A DNA stretch of 7,669 nt from Bacteroidota bacterium (GTDB lineage: Bacteria > Bacteroidota > Bacteroidia > Bacteroidales > Paludibacteraceae), in contig JAFNAU010000085.1 in NCBI GenBank assembly GCA_017860335.1, positions 1 through 7,669 on the forward strand, written 5' to 3'. The notes beneath the pieces were generated by a model that made no database searches, was not told where the DNA came from, and saw nothing but the letters and a program-made list of their open reading frames with translations. Made by a program: the position numbers and the translations under genes. How positions within the stretch are numbered: the first letter of the stretch is position 1; each line of letters begins with the position of its first letter. This document shows positions 1 to 5,999 of the stretch, in pieces.

Positions 1-35
1 GTTATTAGTTATTAGTTATTGGTTATTAGTTATTT
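1..35. repeat. Heptamer tandem repeat, five units of GTTATTA-type
   Basis: Five consecutive 7-bp units can be read: GTTATTA, GTTATTA, GTTATTG, GTTATTA and GTTATTT, differing only in the last base. The array starts at the first base of the window, so its true 5' limit and copy number are unknown. It directly precedes or overlaps the 5' end of the aguA reading frame; a TAG in that frame lies at 13-15, and the open frame starts just after it. The unit length is not a multiple of three, so a change in copy number would shift the frame of anything translated through it. Confidence 0.85.
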
Positions 36-1167
36 GAATAAGTACAAGAATAAATTGTTAGAAAAAAAATCAAAATCTCTCAAATCCTCTTCTTGTTCCC
101 CCTTTAGGGGGGTAGGGGGTTTTTCTGTTCGTCTTCCTGCCGAGTGGGAACCGCAGTCGTTTGTACAGCTCACCTGGCCGCACTCCGCAACCGACTGGGT
201 CGATATGCTCGATGAGGTAAATGCCTGTTTTGTAAATATTGCACGGGAAATAAGCAGAAGAGAAAACCTGCTGATTGTCTGTGCTGATGAGCAGGAAGTC
301 AGAACTTTACTGTCTAATGTTGATGCAGCTCGAATTCGTTTTACCCAACTGCCAACCAACGATACCTGGGCGCGGGATCATGGAGGAATTACTGTTTTTG
401 AAGACGGGAAACCGGCTGTTCTGGATTTTACCTTCAATGGCTGGGGAATGAAGTTTCCGGCACACCTGGATAATCAGATAACTAAAAGATTATTTGAGAA
501 AAATATATTTCCAGGGAATGTACAATATCGTAACCGACTCAATTTTGTCCTGGAGGGTGGCAGCATCGAAAGCGACGGACAAGGAACAATCCTGACCACT
601 GCCGAATGTCTGCTTTCCGACAATCGGAATAATATGACCAAAGATGAAGTGGAAGCCAGGCTTAAAGAGTATCTGGGTGCCGAGAGAGTACTTTGGCTTC
701 ATCACGGTTATCTGGCCGGCGATGATACCGACAGTCATGTGGATACACTCGCCCGTTTGTGCAACGACCACACCATCGCTTATGTAAAATGTGATGACGA
801 ACAGGACGAACACTACGATGAACTCAAAAAAATGGAAGAGGAACTAAAACAATTTAGCCTTCACTCTTCAAGTCCCTCTCCTGGGGAGAGGGATTTAGGG
901 AGAGGCTTCTGTCTTATCCCTCTTCCGATGGCTGATGCGGTATATGATGAAAATGGTGAACGGTTGCCTGCCACATATGCCAATTTTCTGATAATCAATG
1001 GGGCAGTACTTATGCCGGTATACAATTCTCCTAAAGATGAAATTGCCCGTCAGCAACTTCAGAAGGCATTCCCGGATCATGAAATCGTCCGTGTAGATTG
1101 CCGTGCGCTGATTAAACAGCACGGCTCCCTGCATTGTGTAACTATGCAGTTTCCGGCATTTGTATAA
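19..1167 (+). CDS. aguA: Agmatine deiminase (agmatine iminohydrolase), with repeat-derived 5' end and internal insert
   Basis: Hydrolyses agmatine to N-carbamoylputrescine and ammonia in the cytoplasm, the second step of the arginine-agmatine-putrescine route. It belongs to the porphyromonas-type peptidyl-arginine deiminase/AgDI family. Conserved blocks visible, numbered from the TTG at 19: LPAEWEPQ (39-46), TWPH (52-55), TWARDHGG (116-123), LEGGS (178-182), SHVDTLARL (239-247), LPATYANFLI (316-325) and GSLHC near the C-terminus, with C373 as expected nucleophile and H240, D242 and E179 as likely partners. The core begins near residue 36 and runs about 347 residues, a normal family length. 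The start is uncertain: no ATG or GTG lies in frame before the core, only TTG at 19, 34 and 55, and the first in-frame ATG (205) would delete conserved sequence. Residues 23-35 and about 281-297 are encoded by palindromic repeat elements. aguB follows after 31 bp. The function call is firm; the start is not. Confidence 0.93.
   Translation: MVISYLNKYKNKLLEKKSKSLKSSSCSPFRGVGGFSVRLPAEWEPQSFVQLTWPHSATDWVDMLDEVNACFVNIAREISRRENLLIVCADEQEVRTLLSNVDAARIRFTQLPTNDTWARDHGGITVFEDGKPAVLDFTFNGWGMKFPAHLDNQITKRLFEKNIFPGNVQYRNRLNFVLEGGSIESDGQGTILTTAECLLSDNRNNMTKDEVEARLKEYLGAERVLWLHHGYLAGDDTDSHVDTLARLCNDHTIAYVKCDDEQDEHYDELKKMEEELKQFSLHSSSPSPGERDLGRGFCLIPLPMADAVYDENGERLPATYANFLIINGAVLMPVYNSPKDEIARQQLQKAFPDHEIVRVDCRALIKQHGSLHCVTMQFPAFV
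87..125. repeat. C-rich/G-rich palindromic element A at the 5' end of aguA
   Basis: The element reads CTCTTC (87-92), then CCCCC (98-102), TTTA, GGGGGG (107-112), TA, GGGGG (115-119) and a T run. The C arm can pair with either of two G-rich arms, so alternative hairpins are possible. The same plan (CTCTTC lead, C-rich arm, G-rich arm, short A/T spacer, second G-rich arm) recurs at 864-908. From general knowledge, similar C-rich/G-rich repeats are scattered in Bacteroidota genomes, usually between genes. In the aguA frame it encodes SSSCSPFRGVGGF, directly before the conserved enzyme core. The outer boundaries are approximate. Confidence 0.7.
864..908. repeat. Palindromic element B inside the aguA coding sequence
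   Basis: CTCTTC (864-869) is followed by CCCTCTCC (874-881), a 3-nt loop (TGG) and GGAGAGGG (885-892), a perfect 8-bp stem. After ATTTA there is a second right arm: GGAGAGG at 899-905 can also pair with CCTCTCC at 875-881. The element is in frame in aguA and encodes SSSPSPGERDLGRGF, between an acidic helix-like segment (KKMEEELKQF) and the conserved LIPLPMADAVYD block. It does not interrupt the frame or any recognisable catalytic motif. Its architecture and reading register match element A. Boundaries are inferred by comparing the two copies and are approximate. Confidence 0.72.
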
Positions 1168-1198
1168 ATTCATATGGAATCGTGTAATTCGTATAAAA

Positions 1199-2071
1199 AT
1201 GAAAATAGCACTCATACAGCAATCAAACACAGCTGATATTGCTGAAAATATAATCAAATTAGAAAGTAACATCCGTAAAGTTGCAGCACAGGGAGCAGAG
1301 CTTATTGTGCTGCAGGAACTGCACAACGGCTTGTATTTCTGCCAGACCGAAGATGTGTCCGTTTTCGAACAGGCAGAAACCATCCCCGGTTCATCAACTG
1401 AACAATTTGGAAAACTGGCGGCCGAACTTGGTGTGGTTATTGTTTTATCATTGTTTGAAAAACGGGCTCCCGGATTGTTTCACAATACTGCCGTAGTGCT
1501 CGAAAAAGACGGAAACATTGCCGGCATCTACCGCAAAATGCATATCCCCGACGATCCCGCGTACTACGAAAAGTTTTATTTTACTCCGGGCGATTTGGGC
1601 TTTGAACCTATTCAAACATCCCTAGGAAAACTGGGTGTGCTTGTATGCTGGGATCAGTGGTACCCCGAAGCAGCTCGCCTGATGGCGATGGCAGGAGCGG
1701 AAATGCTCATTTATCCTACAGCCATTGGTTGGGAGAGCACCGACACTGTTGACGAGAAAAGTCGTCAACGGGAAGCGTGGATTACAATACAACGTGCCCA
1801 TGCTGTAGCAAACGGAATCCCGGTGATAGCATGCAATCGGGTAGGGTATGAGGCTGATCCTTCCGGCGTTACAAATGGTATACAGTTCTGGGGCAGCAGT
1901 TTTATTGCAGGCCAGCAGGGCGAAATACTCGTACAGGCTTCAGAAAGCGAAGAAGAAAACATTTTGTTTGATCTGGATTTGCTGAGAACAGAAAAAGTAA
2001 GACGCTGGTGGCCATTTTTCCGCGACCGGCGCATTGATGCATACAGCGACATTACCAAAAGGTGGAAATAA
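1199..2071 (+). CDS. aguB: N-carbamoylputrescine amidohydrolase
   Basis: A nitrilase-superfamily (carbon-nitrogen hydrolase) enzyme of 290 residues that hydrolyses N-carbamoylputrescine to putrescine, CO2 and ammonia, completing the step begun by AguA. The catalytic triad is visible: E40 in LQELHNGLYF, K113 in YRKMHIPDD and C150 in VLVCWDQWYPEAARL. The CWDQWYPE context, the C-terminal FFRDRRIDAY block and the adjacent aguA favour this substrate over other nitrilase members. I chose the ATG at 1199 because MKIALIQQ is the usual N-terminal strand of the family. A TTG at 1160 would add 13 residues and overlap aguA, without support. No obvious Shine-Dalgarno sequence precedes it, as is common in Bacteroidota. 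It lies 31 bp after aguA with no terminator between, so the two are probably co-transcribed. Confidence 0.95.
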   Translation: MKIALIQQSNTADIAENIIKLESNIRKVAAQGAELIVLQELHNGLYFCQTEDVSVFEQAETIPGSSTEQFGKLAAELGVVIVLSLFEKRAPGLFHNTAVVLEKDGNIAGIYRKMHIPDDPAYYEKFYFTPGDLGFEPIQTSLGKLGVLVCWDQWYPEAARLMAMAGAEMLIYPTAIGWESTDTVDEKSRQREAWITIQRAHAVANGIPVIACNRVGYEADPSGVTNGIQFWGSSFIAGQQGEILVQASESEEENILFDLDLLRTEKVRRWWPFFRDRRIDAYSDITKRWK

Positions 2072-2092
2072 ATCAGCCTTATAAGATATTAT

Positions 2093-2136
2093 GCAAACTC
2101 TTTTTATTAACAGATGATAAAAAGAGTTTGCGTTTG
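2093..2136 (+). terminator. Probable terminator hairpin after aguB
   Basis: A perfect 15-bp inverted repeat (2093-2107 pairing with 2117-2131) encloses a 9-nt loop (TAACAGATG). It starts 21 bp after the aguB stop. The stem is A/T-rich near the loop and ends in GCAAAC/GTTTGC. Only a weak T-containing tail (GTTTG) follows, so intrinsic termination on the + strand is plausible rather than certain. The symmetric stem could act in both directions. Confidence 0.72.
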
Positions 2137-2166
2137 TAATACATTATTAAAAATGTCTTACATTTG
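2133..2166 (+). promoter_or_regulatory. Predicted Bacteroidota-type promoter of the nuclease gene
   Basis: TACATTTG at 2159-2166 matches the Bacteroidota primary-sigma -7 consensus TAnnTTTG exactly. TTTG at 2133-2136 starts 26 bp upstream of it, the expected place for the -33 element. Transcription would start near 2172-2175, leaving a leader of about 20-25 nt before the ATG at 2196. The -33 element directly abuts the terminator stem of the previous unit, so termination and initiation are packed together. Confidence 0.65.
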
Positions 2167-2195
2167 GCATATTATAAATTAATTGATGTCAGGTA

Positions 2196-5036
2196 ATGTA
2201 CAATTCCAGAAGATATTTTTTACTTACAATAATATTATGTTCAGTAATTATCAGTCAGGGTGCAATACCTGCAGGTTATTATCATTTTGTACGTGGTAAG
2301 AAGAAAGCCGAATTAAAAACCACACTTCACGAGATATCTTCTCCGTTAGCCGTACTGGATTATGGAAGCGGACCTGGTTTTACCTGGCAGGGTTTTTACT
2401 CTACCGACCGTAATGCGGATGGAACTGTGAGGGACATGTACTCTAATACTGTCCGGAGTTTCAGTGGCTACAATTCGGTTGAAGGAATGGCAATCGAACA
2501 CTCATTTCCCAAAAGCTGGTGGGGTGCGTATGAAAATACGGCATACAAGGATCTTTTTCATCTGTATCCTGCTGATGCAACCACCAATGGAATTAAAAAC
2601 AATCTTCCCCTTGGTGAAGTTACAGGAACTCCGGTACTAGATAACGGTAAATCAAAAATAGGCCCTAATGGATTTGGTACAGTCTATTCCGATAATTGTT
2701 TTGAACCGGCAGATGAATATAAAGGTGATTTTGCGCGTTCCTATCTCTATATTTCCACCATATACGAAGATTTGGCACCGCTTTGGAACTCGCCCATGCT
2801 CACCAATACAATTTACCCCGCATGGAAATCTTGGGCTGTTGATCTGCTCTTAAAATGGAGCGCAAATGATCCGGTCAGCCAGAAAGAAATTAACCGTAAT
2901 GACAGCATCTATGCCATCCAGGGAAATCGAAATCCGTTTATTGATTTTCCGCAATTGCCTTCCTACATCTGGGGTAAGGACACCCTCAGCGAATTTACTT
3001 TTCCAGAAGAAACCGGAGCATTTCTGGTAACTCCGCGCCGTAAGTTCAAGCTGGATTTTGGAGTTGTATTGCTGAATGTAACTAAAACACAGAAGTTTAC
3101 TGTACAGGGGATGAATATTACTTCACCGCTGACTGTATCCTTTTTGAGAAACAGTTCTTCTTTGTCGCTCTCAACAACTACAATCTCAGTTGCCGATGCA
3201 CAAGCCGGTTTTAATCTGCAGGTTAATTACTTACCCACAACTACCGGCACCACAGTTGATACGTTGCTTATTCAGGGTGGCGGACTGACTGAAATTACCC
3301 GTATTCCGGTGAGAGGAGTTGCCACTTCTGAATTTATGACAACAGAACCTACCGAAATCACGCCCGCAGGAGGAATACTTCACTGGCTCGAGGATCCGTA
3401 TGCCACTAATTATACTGTTTCATTATATAAAGGCGATACAAAAGCCGGCGATTTAATTATTTCGGGGTATGTCGAAGGTGCATCCAATGATAAGGCACTT
3501 GAGCTGTTCAACGGAACAGGCGCTGATGTGGATTTATCAAAATATACCTTGCGAAAACAAACTAACGGACAGGGTGGGTTTGTGGTAACTCAAAAACTAG
3601 CCGGGATATTGCCCAATAATCAGACATATGTGATAGTGTACAACCCGCCATCGTCATCCAATCCTGTGAGCAACGACCTGAAAAGCAAAGCGAATATGTT
3701 TGCCGATTCAATTTGCGCTTTCAATGGGAATGATGCCGTTGCTTTGTTCCGCAACGGACTTCAGATAGATGCAGTCGGAAAAATAAACGGAGGAGCCGAC
3801 TATAGCTGGGGTACGGATAAAATTCTGAAGAGAAAAGCTAATATTACTCATCCGGCGAATAATTTTGATTTAAGTCAGTGGATAGAATATGCCTATGATC
3901 GATTCGATAAGATTGGTACCCATTCCATGAATTTTGCTGCGGAAAGTAATTATATTTTCAAGAATAAATCTGTTGGTATAGTTAATGAGTTGTTAGTGGA
4001 TAATCTCGTACCTGAAGAAAATTATACCTACGACGTCACTTCGTACAGATCGGGCGTTGTCGCGAAAACAGTAAATACCCAGCGACTTAAAACTGCCGGA
4101 CTTGAAATTCCTGTAGAAATGGCAGCAACGGATATCGGTACTGCATCCTTTACTGCCAACTGGGAAGAAGTGCCCTATGCATCAGGATATTATCTGGATG
4201 TATATCAGCTTTCTGGTCAATTGACAACTGAAACGGAAGGGTTTAATAATGTTGGGACAAACGGAAAGCCTCTTCCAACGGGATGGAACGGATCCGTAAA
4301 CGGTAATTATACCACTGTTGCAAGCTCAGGTCAATCGCCCAATTCTCTTGGTTTTAAAAATAACGGAGATACACTAATTACAAAACAATTCCCTGATATC
4401 ATCAGTAAACTGACTTTTATGTACCGCTATCCGTCATCAGGAACCGGTTCATACCTGAAAATTGAAGTGCAGAATACATCCGGCTGGAAAAAAATTGACA
4501 GCCTTGTGTATGTGAATACTTCGAAGTATTATCCGACTTATACATTTCCTGTAGAGAAAGCCTATACTTCGGTTAAATTCACCTATAATAAAGTTACCGG
4601 TAATCTGGCGCTTGATGATGTAGCAATTACTCACGGGCAGGTAGATACCCTGTACGTGCATAAAAATCAATTTGTTACCGGAAATCAGTATCAGGTGTCC
4701 GGGCTTCATGCTGGTAATCCGTATTATTATCGCATACGCGCCGGCAGAGAAAATTCATATTCCACTTACTCAGGAACTATAAATGTCAATACAGTAAGTA
4801 CGGCTACAGATAAGATCATTAACTCAATCTACAGAATCGGTACATTGCCGTATGCCATCAGGATATTTAACCTGAAAGGGAATGAGACTTTGAGGCTGTT
4901 TTCCATCACCGGTTCGGTTATTGTACAGGAGCATGCGCTTTCGACAACCATTTCACTCCCGGTTCGTTCCCGCGGAATTTTCATTTTGCAAATATCTGAC
5001 GGGATTAAGACCGAAACATATAAAATTGTCAGATAA
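2196..5036 (+). CDS. Secreted multidomain endonuclease I with T9SS sorting domain
   Basis: A 946-residue exported nuclease, probably degrading extracellular DNA for nutrients or in biofilm matrix. Domains: Sec signal peptide (about 1-23); endonuclease I domain (about 24-260), with the His-Me finger motif EHSFPKSWWG (E101, H102 as catalytic His), DLFHLYPAD (119-127) and N131 as likely metal ligand, then RNPFIDFPQL (245-254); Ig-like domain of the kind common in Bacteroidota surface proteins (about 277-376); an fn3-like domain (about 383-634) that seems split by a lamin-tail-like domain (about 419-580, ISGYVEGASNDKALELFNGT); a second fn3-like domain (about 636-868) split by a jelly-roll/cleaved-adhesin-like domain (about 676-812); and a C-terminal T9SS sorting domain (about 880-946, ending TETYKIVR). 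ATG 2196 places the signal peptide correctly. It is monocistronic by context, with a promoter just upstream and a terminator downstream. The nuclease and T9SS calls are firm; accessory domain limits are approximate. Confidence 0.92.
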   Translation: MYNSRRYFLLTIILCSVIISQGAIPAGYYHFVRGKKKAELKTTLHEISSPLAVLDYGSGPGFTWQGFYSTDRNADGTVRDMYSNTVRSFSGYNSVEGMAIEHSFPKSWWGAYENTAYKDLFHLYPADATTNGIKNNLPLGEVTGTPVLDNGKSKIGPNGFGTVYSDNCFEPADEYKGDFARSYLYISTIYEDLAPLWNSPMLTNTIYPAWKSWAVDLLLKWSANDPVSQKEINRNDSIYAIQGNRNPFIDFPQLPSYIWGKDTLSEFTFPEETGAFLVTPRRKFKLDFGVVLLNVTKTQKFTVQGMNITSPLTVSFLRNSSSLSLSTTTISVADAQAGFNLQVNYLPTTTGTTVDTLLIQGGGLTEITRIPVRGVATSEFMTTEPTEITPAGGILHWLEDPYATNYTVSLYKGDTKAGDLIISGYVEGASNDKALELFNGTGADVDLSKYTLRKQTNGQGGFVVTQKLAGILPNNQTYVIVYNPPSSSNPVSNDLKSKANMFADSICAFNGNDAVALFRNGLQIDAVGKINGGADYSWGTDKILKRKANITHPANNFDLSQWIEYAYDRFDKIGTHSMNFAAESNYIFKNKSVGIVNELLVDNLVPEENYTYDVTSYRSGVVAKTVNTQRLKTAGLEIPVEMAATDIGTASFTANWEEVPYASGYYLDVYQLSGQLTTETEGFNNVGTNGKPLPTGWNGSVNGNYTTVASSGQSPNSLGFKNNGDTLITKQFPDIISKLTFMYRYPSSGTGSYLKIEVQNTSGWKKIDSLVYVNTSKYYPTYTFPVEKAYTSVKFTYNKVTGNLALDDVAITHGQVDTLYVHKNQFVTGNQYQVSGLHAGNPYYYRIRAGRENSYSTYSGTINVNTVSTATDKIINSIYRIGTLPYAIRIFNLKGNETLRLFSITGSVIVQEHALSTTISLPVRSRGIFILQISDGIKTETYKIVR

Positions 5037-5128
5037 ATATTATTTTTCAAAGCTTAATTCAACGGTAATAATAAACCGAAGGAATAAAAGATATTCACAT
5101 CAGTTGTTTGTGTGCTCGATTTTTTAAG

Positions 5129-5161
5129 AGAATTCAGGAACTATTCCTGAATTCTGTTTTT
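5129..5161 (+). terminator. Intrinsic terminator in the intergenic region after the nuclease gene
   Basis: AGAATTCAGGAA (5129-5140), a 3-nt loop (CTA) and TTCCTGAATTCT (5144-5155) form a perfect 12-bp stem, followed by G and a run of five T (5157-5161). This is a textbook rho-independent terminator for the + strand, about 90 bp after the nuclease stop codon. The upstream flank also carries a T run (5120-5125) but no matching A-rich tail that would make it clearly bidirectional. Confidence 0.85.
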
Positions 5162-5343
5162 AGGATAAAAGAGAATTGGTGGGATCAAAGAACCTGGCTT
5201 TATCTGTGTTGATTTAATACATATCTCATTTCTGAGAGGCAAAATTCAAGCCGAAATTAAGCAATTTTTATATGTCTGATTTCAGAAATAGCATTATTAT
5301 TTTTACTTTTGTCAATCCCGGATCAACTCAACAATAAATCTAA
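5162..5343. other. Remainder of the 307-bp intergenic region; no gene seen
   Basis: The gap from 5037 to 5343 contains no supportable coding frame. Apart from the terminator (5129-5161) and the predicted promoter (5275-5311), I see only A/T-rich sequence. A small inverted repeat, TCTGA-TT-TCAGA (5275-5286), overlaps the weak -33 region of that promoter and might be an operator half-site, but it is short enough to arise by chance. No remnant of the missing N-terminal part of the downstream GH110-like gene could be read here. Confidence 0.5.
5275..5311 (+). promoter_or_regulatory. Predicted promoter of the GH110-fragment/GH95 unit
   Basis: TACTTTTG at 5304-5311 fits the Bacteroidota -7 consensus TAnnTTTG. 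The -33 position (about 5275-5280, TCTGAT) is only a weak match to TTTG, which could mean the promoter needs an activator. Predicted transcription start near 5318 gives a leader of about 25 nt before the ATG at 5344. The short leader leaves no room for a riboswitch. Confidence 0.5.
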
Positions 5344-5979
5344 ATGAAAATAATCATCTATCCCGTTGTCATTTTAATAATGACACTTAGTATTAGTTGT
5401 GCCACAAAGAGCACCATCCTTCCTGTTTTCCTAAAACCCGACACTAAAGAAAATTCTTCCCCGACGGTTGCATTATTCAGCACGCCCAGGCGTGTGATTT
5501 GCGAAAACAACCTCTTCGACCATACACATGGTACCGCTATTTTGCTTTGTGGCGACTGTAATGGTTGGTTCGAGACAGGAGCTTGTAAAGAGGTGATAAT
5601 CAGAAATAATAAATTTGTGAATGCACTTACAGCCAATTATCAGTTCACCAGTGCCATCATATCCATTTATCCCGAAAGACCTAATTTGAAAGGCCAAAAA
5701 AAGTTCTTCCATTCAGGGATATTGATCGAAAATAACGAGTTTGAAACGTTTGACCGACCGTTGCTGTATGCCAAATCTACCGATGGACTGATTTTTAGAA
5801 ACAATACTGTTAAGTACAACACAGAATTTGAACCGTTTCATTGGAATAAATATATGTTTTTCTTTGAAAAAGTGAAAAATATCCAGATAAAGAATAATCG
5901 TTTTGAAAAAGGCTTAAACCCTGAAAAGGACATTCGAACAGAGCTTTCCGAACCAAACAGTGTTATTCTGCAGAAATAA
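5344..5979 (+). CDS. Truncated GH110-like (alpha-1,3-galactosidase) beta-helix protein with lipoprotein-like signal
   Basis: Full GH110 enzymes remove terminal alpha-1,3-linked galactose, for example from blood group B antigen. This ORF has only 211 residues against about 600 for the family. Residues 1-19 form a signal sequence ending LSISC; C19 could be lipidated, although serine at -3 is a poor lipobox. Residues 20-42 are unassigned. From about 43 (LFSTPRRV) to 190 it reads like the C-terminal beta-helix rungs of Bacteroides GH110 proteins: DHTHGTAILLCGDCNGW (59-75), ETGACKEVIIRNNKF (77-91), ISIYPE (106-111), GILIENNEF (125-133), LIFRNNTV (149-156) and FHWNKYMFF (165-173). The central region, where GH110 catalytic aspartates are expected, is absent, so it is probably not a galactosidase. 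It looks like an internal deletion that kept the signal peptide, with no frame break inside. It may be a decaying gene or a small binding protein. GH95 follows after 20 bp. Confidence 0.75.
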   Translation: MKIIIYPVVILIMTLSISCATKSTILPVFLKPDTKENSSPTVALFSTPRRVICENNLFDHTHGTAILLCGDCNGWFETGACKEVIIRNNKFVNALTANYQFTSAIISIYPERPNLKGQKKFFHSGILIENNEFETFDRPLLYAKSTDGLIFRNNTVKYNTEFEPFHWNKYMFFFEKVKNIQIKNNRFEKGLNPEKDIRTELSEPNSVILQK

Positions 5980-5999
5980 ATTTTGAAAAAACGGTATAG

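Noticed and set aside
1..125. CRISPR or transposon terminus explanation for the repeats near the start
   Set aside because: The 7-bp units have no spacers, and no transposase, long terminal inverted repeat or target duplication is visible.
1160..1198. Upstream extension of AguB from a TTG, overlapping the end of aguA
   Set aside because: The 13 extra residues do not resemble the nitrilase N-terminus, while the ATG at 1199 gives the typical MKIALIQQ start.
895..1383. 162-codon minus-strand open frame across the aguA/aguB junction
   Set aside because: It is antisense to two strongly conserved enzymes, includes antisense of element B, and has no recognisable domain.
5275..5286. Small inverted repeat TCTGA-TT-TCAGA as an operator
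   Set aside because: A 5-bp arm is expected by chance in A/T-rich sequence, and no regulator gene is in the window; kept only as a note in the intergenic entry.
5473..5712. Minus-strand frames opposite the GH110-like ORF, considered as an alternative gene
   Set aside because: The plus-strand frame carries GH110 motifs and a signal sequence; the antisense products show nothing recognisable.
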